Source of the DNA: Pseudorhodoferax soli
GTDB taxonomy: Bacteria > Pseudomonadota > Gammaproteobacteria > Burkholderiales > Burkholderiaceae_C
DNA length: 64,000 nucleotides
Assembly: GCF_003337555.1 (NCBI RefSeq)
Contig: NZ_QPJK01000001.1
Coordinates: 62,001 to 126,000, forward strand
Direction of reading: 5' to 3'
In this document: positions 6,938 through 16,268 of the stretch, one piece after another
Layout: the number at the start of each line of letters is the position of its first letter
How positions within the stretch are numbered: the first letter of the stretch is position 1
Program-made: the position numbers and the translations under genes
The notes under the pieces: generated by a model
What the model saw: only the letters and a program-made list of their open reading frames with translations
Databases searched by the model: none
What the model was told of the DNA's origin: nothing

Positions 6938-9259
6938 TCACGCCGCGCCCAGCGCGGCCGGCCTGCTGTCGGGTGCCTCGGACGGCAGCTGCAATTCGAA
7001 GCAGCTGCCCTCGCCCGGGACGCTCTGCACCGTCAAGCTGCCGCCCAGCACATTGACCACCGCGTTGTAGCTGATGTGCAGGCCCAGGCCGGTGCCGCCA
7101 CGGCCCATCTTGGTGGTCATGAAGGGCTCGAAGATGCGACCGATGTGTTCGGCCGCGATGCCTCTGCCGTCATCGGCCACGCGCAACACGATGCGGCCAT
7201 CCTCGGCGCGCTGCGCATCGATGCGCACGGTGCCGTGCCCCCGCCCGTCGAAGCCATGCACCACGGCGTTCTGCATCAGGTTGCCGATGGCCTGACCCAG
7301 TGCGCCGGGATAGCTGTCCAGCCGCAGGCCGGTCTGCGGAACATTCACCTCGACCTGGTAGGGCGTGCGGTTGAACGTCGGCCGCAGGCTGACCACCATC
7401 TCGTGCACCACCTCGCTGAGCTCGAAACTGCGACGCTTCGAACTGGTCTGGTCCACCGCCACCTGCTTGAAGCTGCGCACCAGTTCGGCTGCGCGTTGCA
7501 GGTTGCGCCCGGCGATGTCGGTGCCCTGCTCCACGCTGGCCACGAACTGCTGCAGTTCAACCCGCCTCAAGCCGGTTTGCATGGCCGCCCTGAAGCCGTG
7601 CGTGGCATCGGCCATGGCGCTGAGCGCCATCACGCCGTTGCCGATGGGGGTGTTCAGCTCGTGCGCCACGCCAGCGACCAGGTGGCCCAGCGCCGCCATC
7701 TTCTCGGCCCGCACCAGCTCGGCGCGCGCGGCGCGCAGCTGCTCGACAGTCAGCGACAGCTCGCCATTGGCGGCCGCGAGCGCCAGGGTGCGCTGTTCCA
7801 CCCGAAGCTCCAGTTCCTGGTTCAGTTCGCGCAGTTCCTGCTCGATGCGGCGCAAGGGCCCATGGTCGATCGTGGCCCAGATCATCAGCCGCTGGCGCCG
7901 CAGGACCAGCAGCCGGGCGTGCAACTGCACGAGCACCGTGGAACCATCGCTGCGCCGCAGCCAGACATCGTCGATCGACTCGCCTTTCTCTGCATGGTCG
8001 CGCAGCGCCACGCGCGCCGTCGGCTCCAGCCAGAGACCGATGTCCAGCGCGGTGCGCCCGACCACATCCTCGCGACGATGGGCGTACTCGCGGCACCAGG
8101 CCTGGTTCACGTCCAGCAGGCGGTGGTCGTCGTCCGCATCGGCCACCGCCATGGGCACGGGCGAGGCATTGAAGATTTCCTGCGACTTCTGCTCGCGCTC
8201 CTGCAGCGTGCTGGTCATGGCTTCGAGGTCCCCCGCCAGGCGGTTGAACTCGGCCACCGAACCACGCGGCCAGGCCTGGCCCGCGCCCTGGGGGCTGGTG
8301 CTGCGCCCAGCGCGCTCGATGAGCTGGCGCAGCGGGCGCGCCATGCGCGTGGCCCAGAACGGTGCGATCACCAGCCCGATCAGCAGGCCGCAAAACACTG
8401 CACCGGCGACGGCGATGACCAGGTTGCGCACCCCGGGGTTGGCCCATCCCACGGGCGTTTGCCCCACGAAGTACCAACCCAGCGCAGGCGAGTGCGACAC
8501 AGCAGCCTGGAATTCGCTGCCCCGATAGTGGAAGGTTTCTACCGAATCGCGCCCCTGCAGCACGCTCTGCATCAGCGGCCAGTTGCGGATGTTGAGCTTG
8601 CCGGCCTCCTGCCCCTGCTTGGTGTCGGCGACGATTTCGCCACCGCGGTCAACCACCCAGGTCGACGTGGCGCGGCCGCCTGCGGCCACCGAGACGACAG
8701 TGAGCAGCGCGCTCAGCGGAAACTCGGCAATCAGCACATCGCCATGCACGTCGCGGGCTGCAACGCCAACGGTGGCGGTGCCGGTCACCATGGATGGGTA
8801 CTTGCCGTTCCACGCCACGCCCGACCCCGAGGCGACGGTCCGGAACAGGCTGTTGGCCGAGAGGTCGCTGCCCAGCAGATCCTGCCGCTGCGCGCCAAGG
8901 GCCTCCGGAACGCCCGCGGCGACGATCTTTCCCGCGGACGACACACGGTAGACCACGCGCAACATGTCTCCGTCGCGCACGCCGCTGTCCAGCAAACGGT
9001 TGGCCTGGTCGGCCGGCGCATCGTCCAGCACGGTCTCCAGCAGTTCCAGTCGGGTTTGGCGCGCGCCCAGCAGCAGCTCGACCCGCGCCCGCATCTCCCG
9101 CACCTCGTGCTGCGCTGCAAGCCAGTTCGCATGCTCGATCTTCGGGATGCGCCACGCGAGGATCGCGCCGCCCACCAGGGCGAAGGTCAGCAGCATGGTC
9201 ACCACCAGCAGCGCCGACAGATGGCTGCGCAGGCGCCAGACGCGCAATGTCTTTCTCAT
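6938..9259 (-). CDS. Sensor histidine kinase HK4, partner of SBP-C
   Basis: A 773-residue paralog. Membrane segments lie at about 14-37 and 280-303. The periplasmic dCache-like domain has YRVSSAGKIVAAG, LLGSDLSANSLFRTV, IAEFPLSALL, WVVDRGGEIVADT and ALGWYFVGQTPVGWANP, nearly a family consensus. PAS spans about 362-470 (LLDVNQAWCREYAHRREDV), the coiled coil is LNQELELRVEQRTLAL, and the catalytic His is 533 in HELNTP. The ATPase has NLMQNAVVHGF, DDGRGI, FEPFMTT and GRGGTGLGLHI. The ATG at 9259 overlaps the SBP-C stop (ATGA), so the pair is translationally coupled. It is the last gene of the first transcription block, followed by the 108-base gap. Confidence 0.93.
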   Translation of the reverse strand: MRKTLRVWRLRSHLSALLVVTMLLTFALVGGAILAWRIPKIEHANWLAAQHEVREMRARVELLLGARQTRLELLETVLDDAPADQANRLLDSGVRDGDMLRVVYRVSSAGKIVAAGVPEALGAQRQDLLGSDLSANSLFRTVASGSGVAWNGKYPSMVTGTATVGVAARDVHGDVLIAEFPLSALLTVVSVAAGGRATSTWVVDRGGEIVADTKQGQEAGKLNIRNWPLMQSVLQGRDSVETFHYRGSEFQAAVSHSPALGWYFVGQTPVGWANPGVRNLVIAVAGAVFCGLLIGLVIAPFWATRMARPLRQLIERAGRSTSPQGAGQAWPRGSVAEFNRLAGDLEAMTSTLQEREQKSQEIFNASPVPMAVADADDDHRLLDVNQAWCREYAHRREDVVGRTALDIGLWLEPTARVALRDHAEKGESIDDVWLRRSDGSTVLVQLHARLLVLRRQRLMIWATIDHGPLRRIEQELRELNQELELRVEQRTLALAAANGELSLTVEQLRAARAELVRAEKMAALGHLVAGVAHELNTPIGNGVMALSAMADATHGFRAAMQTGLRRVELQQFVASVEQGTDIAGRNLQRAAELVRSFKQVAVDQTSSKRRSFELSEVVHEMVVSLRPTFNRTPYQVEVNVPQTGLRLDSYPGALGQAIGNLMQNAVVHGFDGRGHGTVRIDAQRAEDGRIVLRVADDGRGIAAEHIGRIFEPFMTTKMGRGGTGLGLHISYNAVVNVLGGSLTVQSVPGEGSCFELQLPSEAPDSRPAALGAA

Positions 9260-10392
9260 CGTGGCAGCCTCTCGAAGCGACCGTTGCGCACAACCGTGGG
9301 GTAGGCCGCGCGCACGGTGTCGCCAAAGCGGTCGAAGCGAATCGTTTGCTGCAGGCCTTCGTAGGGACCGTTCTGCAGCACCGCGTCCTTGGGGTCCTCG
9401 TCGGCTTTGCCGCGCACGCTGGCGCGCGCCAGCGCATCGGCCAGCACGCTGGTGGCGTCGTAGGCGGCGATCGCGCTGGCCGTGGGCGTTCTGCCGAAGC
9501 GTGCCTCGTAAGCAGAGACGAAGGCCAGGTAACGCGGCGAGTCGTCATCGCGCTGGTGCGTCTGCATGAACACCATGCCTTCCACTGCGCTGCCGCCCAG
9601 CTCGATCAAGGACGCATTGGCGGCCCAGTCCACAGCGGCCATCGGCAGCGCAGCCGCCAGCTTGGCCGCCTGCTGCGCCAGGCGCGCAACGTCTGTCGCA
9701 GGGCCGATGAACAGCAGGCCATCGGGCTGCGCGGCGAGCATCGTGCGCACTGCGTCTTCGTACGAGACAGCAGGCTCTGCGCCGAAGTCGGCCTGGGCCA
9801 CCACGGCGCCGCCCAGCGCGCTGAACGCCGCATGGAAGTCTTCGCTCCAGGTGGTGGAGAACACCGCGTTGCCCATGTCCCTGGCCAGTGCGATGCGCGT
9901 GTGACCACGCTCGTGCAGCAGTTGCGCATAGCTCTGCGCCGCCTGCCGCACCGTGCGGCCGATGCGGACCATGTAGTCGTCCTGGCTGGCCAGTGCGTTG
10001 GCCGCGACGTTCGGACTGAGCATCAGCAGCCGCGCTGCATTGGCCAGGGGCATGACCTCCAAACCCACTGCGCTGGAGTAGGGGCCGATCACGGCGACCA
10101 CGCGGGCTTCGCGCAAAGCCTGGAAGGCCGCGGGCACCCGGGCCAGCCCGTCGCCGTGGTCCTGCACGATCAGCTCGATCCGCCGCCCTTCGATGCCACC
10201 GGCCTGGTTGCGCTGTTCGACGCCGAGCATCACGCCGTTGCGTGCGTCCTCGCTGAAGCCCGATGCGCGCTCGGTCAGTCCCCCCAAGAAGCCGACCCGG
10301 ACCGGCTCCTTGGGACTGAATGCCGCCAGCCCGAGCAGAACAGCCAGGCCGCAGGCCCACAGCCTGCCGCCTCGGTGCATGTCGCGCGCCAT
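9256..10392 (-). CDS. SBP-C: leucine-binding-type periplasmic binding protein without a lipobox
   Basis: A 378-residue type I periplasmic binding protein: VRVGFLGGLTERASGF, SEDARNGVMLGVEQRNQAGG, IGPYSSAVGLEVMP, and the C-terminal TVVRNGRFERLPR. The signal segment is RLWACGLAVLLGLAAFS. Where SBP-A, B and D have G(A)C or (P/A)GC followed by the mature protein, this copy reads LAAFSPKEP, so the lipid-anchoring cysteine is lost and the protein should be soluble in the periplasm or held by an uncleaved signal. The start ATG lies 2 bases after the HK5 stop; HK4 follows with an ATGA overlap. It is the likely co-receptor of HK4. No transporter genes are linked. Confidence 0.9.
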   Translation of the reverse strand: MARDMHRGGRLWACGLAVLLGLAAFSPKEPVRVGFLGGLTERASGFSEDARNGVMLGVEQRNQAGGIEGRRIELIVQDHGDGLARVPAAFQALREARVVAVIGPYSSAVGLEVMPLANAARLLMLSPNVAANALASQDDYMVRIGRTVRQAAQSYAQLLHERGHTRIALARDMGNAVFSTTWSEDFHAAFSALGGAVVAQADFGAEPAVSYEDAVRTMLAAQPDGLLFIGPATDVARLAQQAAKLAAALPMAAVDWAANASLIELGGSAVEGMVFMQTHQRDDDSPRYLAFVSAYEARFGRTPTASAIAAYDATSVLADALARASVRGKADEDPKDAVLQNGPYEGLQQTIRFDRFGDTVRAAYPTVVRNGRFERLPR

Positions 10393-10394
10393 GT

Positions 10395-12752
10395 TCAGAC
10401 CTCCTCGCCCGCAGGCACGTGTTCGGGCGCCTGCACCGGCAGCCGAAGTTCGAAGCAGGTGCCCTCGCCTTCGGTGCTGGTCACCGTCAAGGTCCCTCCC
10501 AGCAGGCTCGTCACCGCGTTCTGGCTGATGTGCAGGCCCAGGCCGGTGCCGCCACTTCCCATGCGGGTCGTCATGAACGGGTCGAAGATCCGGCCGATGT
10601 GCGCGGCCGCGATGCCGTGCCCGTCGTCGGCCACGCGCAGCCAGATCCGCCCGTCCTCGCCGCGCCCGGCCGTGATGCGCACCGTGCCGTGCGCGCGGCC
10701 AGCGAAGCCGTGCAGCACGGCGTTCTGGATCAGGTTGCCCAGCACCTGGCCCAGCGCGCCCGGATAGCTGTCCAGCTGCAGCCCGCTGGCCGCCACGTCG
10801 GTCTCGATCCGCCAGGGCTGGCCCGCAAAACTGGGTCTGAGCGTCACCACCATCTCGCGCACCACCTCGCCGATCTCGAAGCTGCGCCGCTGTGCGCTGG
10901 TCTGGTCGACCGCCACCTGCTTGAAGCTTTGCACGAGCTCGGAAGCGCGGCGCATGTTGCGTTCGGCCAGGTCCGTGCCCTGCGCGAGGCGGTCCACCAG
11001 CTGCTGCAGATCGCCGCGGCGCACGCCGGCTGGCATCGCGGCCTGGAAACCGCGCACGGCATCGGCCATGGCGTCGACCGCGACCATGCCGTTGCCCAAC
11101 GGCGTCTTGATCTCGTGCGCGACGCCGGCCACCAGGCCGCCGAGCGCGGCCATCTTGTCGGCGCGCACGAGTTCGCCCTGGGCCACGCGCAGCTGCTGCA
11201 CGGGCTGCGACAGCTCGGCGTTGGCCTGCGCGAGGTCCGCCGTGCGCCGCTGCACGCGCTCCTCCAGCTGCTGGTTGAGCTCGCGCAGCTCTTGCTCGCC
11301 GCGCCGCAGCGGCCCCACGTCCACGCAAGCCCAGATGGTGCGCAGCCCACCGGGCAGCTGTGCCCGCTTCGCGTGCAGGTGCACCTGCATGGTCGTGCCA
11401 TCGCTGCGCCGCAGCCAGACTTCGCCGATGCTCTCGCCGCGCTCCGCATGGCGGCGCAGCGCGACGGGGTCGCTGGCATCGACCCACAGCCCGAGCTCCA
11501 GGCTGCTGCGCCCGAGCACGTCCTCGCGCCGGAAGCGGAATTCCTCGCACCAGGCGTGGTTGACGTCGACCAGGCGGTAGCCGTCGGCCACGTCGGCCAC
11601 CGCCATCGGCACCGGCGAGGCATGGAAGATGGCCTGCGACTTGCGTTCGCGGGCATGCACGGCAGCGGTCAGCGAACCGAGCTCGTCGGCCAGGCGGTTG
11701 AACTCGGCCACGGAGCCGCGCGGCCAGGGCAGCGCTGCGTTCTCGCCGCTGGCGCTGCGGTCGGCCCGCGCGATGATGCGGCCGAGCGGCCGCGCAATGC
11801 GGCGCGCCCACAGCGGCGCGACCAACAGCGCCACGGCCAGCGCGCCGGCCGCGCCCACGACGGCAGACAGCACGGTGTCGCGCACCTCGGGGTTGGCCCA
11901 GCCCGAAGGCACGCGGCCGATGAAGAACCAGCCGAGCGCCGGCGAGTACGACACCGTGGCGTGGAACCAGCTGCCTTCCATGCGCATGCGCTCGGCCGGC
12001 ACCTGCCCCTGCAACAGGGCCTGCATCAGCGGCAGGTCATGGATGTTCAGCCTGCCGATGTCTGCGCCGCCGCGGCTGTCGGCCACCAGCACGCCGGCGC
12101 GGTCCACCACCCAGATCGTGGACGAACGCGCCTCCGCCACGACGCGGATGGCATCGAGCAGCGCGGCCAGCGGCAGCTCGGCGACGAGCACGTCGCCGTG
12201 CGCATCGCGCCGGGCCACTGCCGCCGAGGGCTCGCCATTGAGCAAGGAGGGGTAGAGCACGCTCCACGCCGCGTCCACCGGTCCGTCGAAGGCGCGCAGC
12301 AGCGGGTTGCCGGACATGTCGTTGCCCAGCAGGTCCTCGCGCTGCGCCCGCAGCGGCGCCGGCAGGCCCACGGCCGTGATGCGGCCCTGGGCCGAGACGC
12401 GGTAGAGCGCACGCAGCGCGTCGCTGTCACCACCGCTGTCGCCGCCGGTGCCAACGCCGCTGTCCAGCACGGCGTTGGCATCCGCCTGCGGCGCGGCATC
12501 GATGACCTGTTCCAGCAGTGCCAGCCGGCCGCGGTGGCGTTGCAGCAGTGATTCCAGCCGCTTGCGCATCGCCTCGACCGCATGGGCCTGGACGAGACGG
12601 CTTTCGGCCTCGATGCCCGGTATGCGGTAGGCCAGCAGCGCCACCGCGACGAGCGCGAAGCTCAGCAGCGTGGCGGCCACCAGCAGCGCGGCCAGGTGGC
12701 TGCGCAGGCGCAGGACGGGGCGGCGCCATGGCCTGGACGTGCGGCTGCTCAC
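10395..12752 (-). CDS. Sensor histidine kinase HK5, partner of SBP-B
   Basis: A 785-residue paralog starting at a GTG that overlaps the SBP-B stop (GTGA). The reading frame stays open far upstream, but that part is another frame of SBP-B, so the long version is rejected. Membrane segments lie at about 20-42 and 292-315. The sensor domain carries a Gly/Asp/Ser-rich insertion at 101-111 (GTGGDSGGDSD) not seen in the other copies. PAS spans about 372-480 (LVDVNHAWCEEFRFRREDV). The phosphoacceptor motif is HEIKTP (His546) rather than HELNTP. The ATPase has NLIQNAVLHGF, DDGHGI, FDPFMTT and GSGGTGLGLHI. SBP-C starts 2 bases after its stop. Confidence 0.92.
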   Translation of the reverse strand: MSSRTSRPWRRPVLRLRSHLAALLVAATLLSFALVAVALLAYRIPGIEAESRLVQAHAVEAMRKRLESLLQRHRGRLALLEQVIDAAPQADANAVLDSGVGTGGDSGGDSDALRALYRVSAQGRITAVGLPAPLRAQREDLLGNDMSGNPLLRAFDGPVDAAWSVLYPSLLNGEPSAAVARRDAHGDVLVAELPLAALLDAIRVVAEARSSTIWVVDRAGVLVADSRGGADIGRLNIHDLPLMQALLQGQVPAERMRMEGSWFHATVSYSPALGWFFIGRVPSGWANPEVRDTVLSAVVGAAGALAVALLVAPLWARRIARPLGRIIARADRSASGENAALPWPRGSVAEFNRLADELGSLTAAVHARERKSQAIFHASPVPMAVADVADGYRLVDVNHAWCEEFRFRREDVLGRSSLELGLWVDASDPVALRRHAERGESIGEVWLRRSDGTTMQVHLHAKRAQLPGGLRTIWACVDVGPLRRGEQELRELNQQLEERVQRRTADLAQANAELSQPVQQLRVAQGELVRADKMAALGGLVAGVAHEIKTPLGNGMVAVDAMADAVRGFQAAMPAGVRRGDLQQLVDRLAQGTDLAERNMRRASELVQSFKQVAVDQTSAQRRSFEIGEVVREMVVTLRPSFAGQPWRIETDVAASGLQLDSYPGALGQVLGNLIQNAVLHGFAGRAHGTVRITAGRGEDGRIWLRVADDGHGIAAAHIGRIFDPFMTTRMGSGGTGLGLHISQNAVTSLLGGTLTVTSTEGEGTCFELRLPVQAPEHVPAGEEV

Positions 12753-13888
12753 GGTGTCGTCTCGAAGCGCCCGTTGCGCACGATGCGGTGGAAGGCCTGG
12801 CGGTTGGCATTGCCGTAGCGGTCGAAGACGATGCTCTGCTGCACGCCCTGGTAGGGGCCGCAACGCAGGATCGCATCGCGCAGCGGCTCGTCGGGCGCGG
12901 CACGCTGCAGCGCCTGCACGAGCACCGACACGGCGTCGTGCGCAGCGATGCTGCGGTAGCTCGGCAGCGTGCCGAAGCGCTTGCCATAGGCCCGGTGGAA
13001 CGCGAGGTAGCGCTCCGAGGTGTCGCCCACGTCGGAGGCCGAGGCCACCAGCATGCCTTCCACCGCGCGCCCGCCGACCTCGAACAGGGCCGGGGTGTCG
13101 GCCCAGTCGGGTGCCGCCATCGGCAGGCCCGCGCCGAGCTTGAGCGCCTGCTGGGCCAGGCGCGCAGCGTCCACGCCGCTGCAGGCGAACACCAGCCCGT
13201 CGGGCCGCGCCGTGAGCAGCTGGCGCACCAGCGCGTGCACCGTCGGCTGTGCGGACGCGCCGAACTCGGCATCGGCCACCACCTTGCCGCCGAGCTGGGC
13301 GAATGCATCGCGCAGCAGCCCGCGCCAGGCGTTGCCGGCCTGGCTGCGCGTGTCGGTGGCCAGGGCCAGGCGGCGCAGGCCCCGCCCGTGCAGCCACCAG
13401 GCGTAGTCGATGGCGCTGTCCCGGGTGCTGCGGTTCAGCCGCAGCAGGTGGTCGTCGCGCCCGGTGAGCGCCATGTCGGTGGAGATCGGGCACAGCAGCA
13501 CCACCCGCGCCGCATCGAAGAGCGGTGCGATGCGGCCCGCCACCATGCTGGAAAAGGGCCCGATCACCAGGTCCACGCCCTCGGCCAGCAGGGCCGCCGC
13601 GGCCGCGTCGGCCTGCCCGGCGATGCCGCGGGTGTCGCGCACCAGCATGTCCAGCCGGCGCCCCTGCACGCCACCGGCCTGGTTCGCCTGCTCGACGCCC
13701 AGCAGCACGCCGTTGGCGCCGTCCTCGTTCAGCCGGCCGAAGCGCCCGCTCAGGTCGAGCAGCACGCCGACGCGCACGGCACGCTGGCGCCCGCAGCCGG
13801 GCAGCAGCCCGGCCGAGGCAACGGCCGCCGCCAGCCAGGCACGCCGGCTCGCGCCGGTCGCGGTTCCGATGGCCATGCGGTGCCTCAT
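12749..13888 (-). CDS. SBP-B: lipoprotein periplasmic binding protein, leucine-binding type
   Basis: A 379-residue type I periplasmic binding protein with a lipoprotein signal (SRRAWLAAAVASAGLLPGC, lipid Cys32). The mature part begins VRVGVLLDLSGRFGRLN and EDGANGVLLGVEQANQAGG, with IGPFSSMVAGRIAP and the C-terminal RIVRNGRFETTP. The start ATG at 13888 overlaps the HK6 stop (ATGA); an internal ATG at 13876 is possible. HK5 starts at its stop (GTGA). It should be tethered to the inner or outer membrane facing the periplasm, where it could dock on the sensor domain of HK5. Ligand class cannot be read from sequence; the family binds amino acids, amides, aromatic acids and other small molecules. 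Confidence 0.9.
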   Translation of the reverse strand: MRHRMAIGTATGASRRAWLAAAVASAGLLPGCGRQRAVRVGVLLDLSGRFGRLNEDGANGVLLGVEQANQAGGVQGRRLDMLVRDTRGIAGQADAAAAALLAEGVDLVIGPFSSMVAGRIAPLFDAARVVLLCPISTDMALTGRDDHLLRLNRSTRDSAIDYAWWLHGRGLRRLALATDTRSQAGNAWRGLLRDAFAQLGGKVVADAEFGASAQPTVHALVRQLLTARPDGLVFACSGVDAARLAQQALKLGAGLPMAAPDWADTPALFEVGGRAVEGMLVASASDVGDTSERYLAFHRAYGKRFGTLPSYRSIAAHDAVSVLVQALQRAAPDEPLRDAILRCGPYQGVQQSIVFDRYGNANRQAFHRIVRNGRFETTP

Positions 13889-16215
13889 GGGGCGCCCACC
13901 GCAGCAGCACCGGCCGCGCGCGGCGCCTCGGCTGGCAGGCGCATCGCGAAGCAGGCGCCCTGGCCCAGCACGCTGTCCACCGTGAGGGTGCCACCCAGCA
14001 GGTTGACGACGGCGTTGTAGCTGATGTGCAGGCCCAGGCCCGTGCCGCCGCGCCCCATCCTGGTCGTCATGAAGGGGTCGAAGATGCGGTTCAGGTGCTC
14101 GGCCGCAATGCCGCGCCCGTTGTCGACCACGTGCAGCCAGATGCGCCGGTCCGCCAGCGCGCCGGCCGTGATCCGCACCGTGCCGTGGCTGCGGCCGTCG
14201 AAACCGTGCAGCGCCGCGTTCTGGATCAGGTTGCCCAGGGCCTGGCCCAGCGCCCCCGGGTAGCTGTCCATGCGCAAGCCGGTGGCGGGCACGTCGACCT
14301 CGATGCGCCAGGGCTTGCGCGCGAAGCTGGGCTGCAGGCTCACCACCATCTCGTGCACCACCTCGGAGAGTTCGAAGCTGCGCCGCAGCGCGCCGGTCTG
14401 GTCCGCCGCGGCCTGCTGGAAGCTGTGCACGAGTTCCGCGGCCCGGCGCAGGTTGCGCCCGGCGATGTCCGTGCCCTGCGCGATGCTCTCGACCAGCTGG
14501 CGCAGGTCCTCGCGGCGCACGCCGGCCTGCATCGCGGCCTGGAAGCTCCGCGTGGCATCGCCCATGGCGCTGATGGCCATCACGCCGTTGCCCAGCGGCG
14601 TGTTGAGCTCGTGCGCCACACCCGCCACCAGGCTCCCGAGCGCGGCCATCTTCTCCGCGCGGACGAGCTCGCTGCGGGCCGAGCGCAGCTGCTCCACCGT
14701 CTGCGACAGATCGGCATTGGCCTGCGCCAATGCCGTGGTGCGGCGCTGCACGCGTTCCTCCAGCTGCTGGTTCAGCGCGCGCAACTGCAGCGCCACGCGC
14801 TGGATCGGGCCGATGTCGATCAAGGCCCAGATCAGCCAGCGCTCGCCACCCAGCTCGAAGCGCTGGCCGAAGAACTGCGTCTGCATGCGCTCGCCGCTCG
14901 CACGCCGCACCGTGCCTTTGCTCACCGTGCGGTCGCCCTGGCTCTGGCGGCCCAGCGCGTCGCGCTCCGCCGCGGTGAACAACCGCAACCCGACGCCCGA
15001 GCGGCCGATGGCGTCCTCGCGGCGGAACTGCAGGGCCTGGCACCAGGCATCGTTGACGTGCAAGAGGCGGTAGCCCTGGTCGGCATCGGTCACCGCCATC
15101 GGCACCGGCGAGGCGTTGAAGATCGCCAGGAACTCCAGCTCGCGCTCGCGCATGGCCGCCGCCATGCGGACCAGGTGGTGCGCAAGCCGGTTGATCTCCG
15201 CCACCGGCCCCGGCGGCGAGACCGCGGGCTCGGGCTCGCCGCGCAGCGTGCTGGCCGCGCGCGCGGCGATGTCCCGCAGCGGCCTGCCCAGGTAGCTGGC
15301 CCACAACGGCGTCATCAGCAGGCCGATGCCCAGGCAGGCCAGAAAGGCGGCGCCCACGGCCAGCACCAGGCCGCGGATCCGCGGGTCCGCCATCCCGGTG
15401 GGCGCATGGCCGACGAAATACCAGCCCAGCGAGGGCGAATGCGCGAACGCGACGCGCAGCTGGCCGTCCGGAAACGCAAAGCTGCGCCCATCGGCCTGGC
15501 CCTGCACCATTGCCTGCATGAGCGGGCTGTTGCGGATGTTGACCTTGCCGATGTCCCGGCCACCGTCGGTGTCGGCGATCACCTCGCCGGCCTGGTCCAC
15601 GACCCAGATCGCCGACGCACCCGTGCCCGCGGCCGTCTCCACGGTGTCCAGCAGCATGGCGAAGGGCACTTCGGCCACCAGCAGCTCACCGCGGCCCGTG
15701 CGCAGCGCGAGGCCGGCGGTGAGCTGGCCGCTCAGCACGGAGAGGTAGCGCCCGCTCCAGGCCACGCCGGTGCGCCCGGCCAGCGTGCGGTACAGGCTGC
15801 TGGACGACAGATCGCTGCCCAGCAGGTCGGTGCGCCGCGGCCGCAGTGCGGGCGGCAGGCCGACCGCCACCACCCGGCCCTGCGGCGACAGCCGGTAGGC
15901 CACGCTCAGCACATCGCCCGCGCCCACGCCCTGGTCGAGCAGCGCATCCGGCGCCAGCGTGGGGCCCCCTTCCAGCAGCGCGGCCAGCAATTGCAAGCGT
16001 GCTTGCCGATTGCCCAGCAGCACCTCCATGCGCGCCGCCATCTCGCCGACCTCCTGCTGCAGCGCCTGCCGGCTGGCGCTGTCGATGCGCGGAATGCGCC
16101 AGACCAGCACCGCGCTGCCGGCCAGGAGCAGCGTCAGCAGCATGCTCAGCATCAGCAGCACCGACAGATGGCTGCGCAAGGACCACACCCCCCAGCGGCC
16201 ACGCACCAGCATCAT
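13885..16215 (-). CDS. Sensor histidine kinase HK6
   Basis: A 776-residue paralog. Membrane segments lie at about 17-40 and 282-305. The sensor domain has YRLSPQGRVVAVG, LLGSDLSSSSLYRTL, VAEVPFAMLL and WVVDQAGEVIADT. The linker after the second membrane segment is the most divergent of the set (PPGPVAEINRLAHHL in place of WPRGSVAEFNRL). PAS spans about 365-470 (LLHVNDAWCQALQFRRED). The catalytic motif is HELNTP (His535); the ATPase has NLIQNAALHGF, DNGRGI, FDPFMTT and GRGGTGLGLHI. The start is fixed by the SBP vestige upstream: its TGA overlaps the ATG at 16215 as ATGA, whereas the longer GTG at 16221 would lie inside the vestige. Its own SBP has been lost. Confidence 0.92.
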   Translation of the reverse strand: MMLVRGRWGVWSLRSHLSVLLMLSMLLTLLLAGSAVLVWRIPRIDSASRQALQQEVGEMAARMEVLLGNRQARLQLLAALLEGGPTLAPDALLDQGVGAGDVLSVAYRLSPQGRVVAVGLPPALRPRRTDLLGSDLSSSSLYRTLAGRTGVAWSGRYLSVLSGQLTAGLALRTGRGELLVAEVPFAMLLDTVETAAGTGASAIWVVDQAGEVIADTDGGRDIGKVNIRNSPLMQAMVQGQADGRSFAFPDGQLRVAFAHSPSLGWYFVGHAPTGMADPRIRGLVLAVGAAFLACLGIGLLMTPLWASYLGRPLRDIAARAASTLRGEPEPAVSPPGPVAEINRLAHHLVRMAAAMRERELEFLAIFNASPVPMAVTDADQGYRLLHVNDAWCQALQFRREDAIGRSGVGLRLFTAAERDALGRQSQGDRTVSKGTVRRASGERMQTQFFGQRFELGGERWLIWALIDIGPIQRVALQLRALNQQLEERVQRRTTALAQANADLSQTVEQLRSARSELVRAEKMAALGSLVAGVAHELNTPLGNGVMAISAMGDATRSFQAAMQAGVRREDLRQLVESIAQGTDIAGRNLRRAAELVHSFQQAAADQTGALRRSFELSEVVHEMVVSLQPSFARKPWRIEVDVPATGLRMDSYPGALGQALGNLIQNAALHGFDGRSHGTVRITAGALADRRIWLHVVDNGRGIAAEHLNRIFDPFMTTRMGRGGTGLGLHISYNAVVNLLGGTLTVDSVLGQGACFAMRLPAEAPRAAGAAAVGAP

Positions 16216-16268
16216 GGACACCCGCAGCGGCCGTTGCGCACGCAGTCGCCGCGCCCGCCCGTGTTCAT
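16212..16268 (-). pseudogene. 18-codon vestige of an SBP gene between HK7 and HK6
   Basis: A tiny frame with ATG at 16268 overlapping the HK7 stop (ATGA) and a TGA overlapping the HK6 ATG (ATGA) encodes MNTGGRGDCVRNGRCGCP. Its CVRNGRC core matches the invariant C-terminal end of the SBPs in this array (IVRNGRFE, VVRNGRFE, IVRNGQFV), also at DNA level: GTGCGCAACGGCCGCT here, GTGCGCAACGGGCGCT in SBP-B. So a complete SBP gene once stood here and was reduced in frame to its start and last ~10 codons, keeping translational coupling. It may still be translated as a coupling leader but cannot bind ligand. Confidence 0.8.

Noticed and set aside
12749-15304. Very long fused frames that would join an SBP to upstream kinase sequence (also 9256-11811, 20919-23075, 16265-19765)
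   Set aside because: The upstream halves are other-frame readings of the preceding genes; true starts are set by signal peptides and stop-start overlaps.
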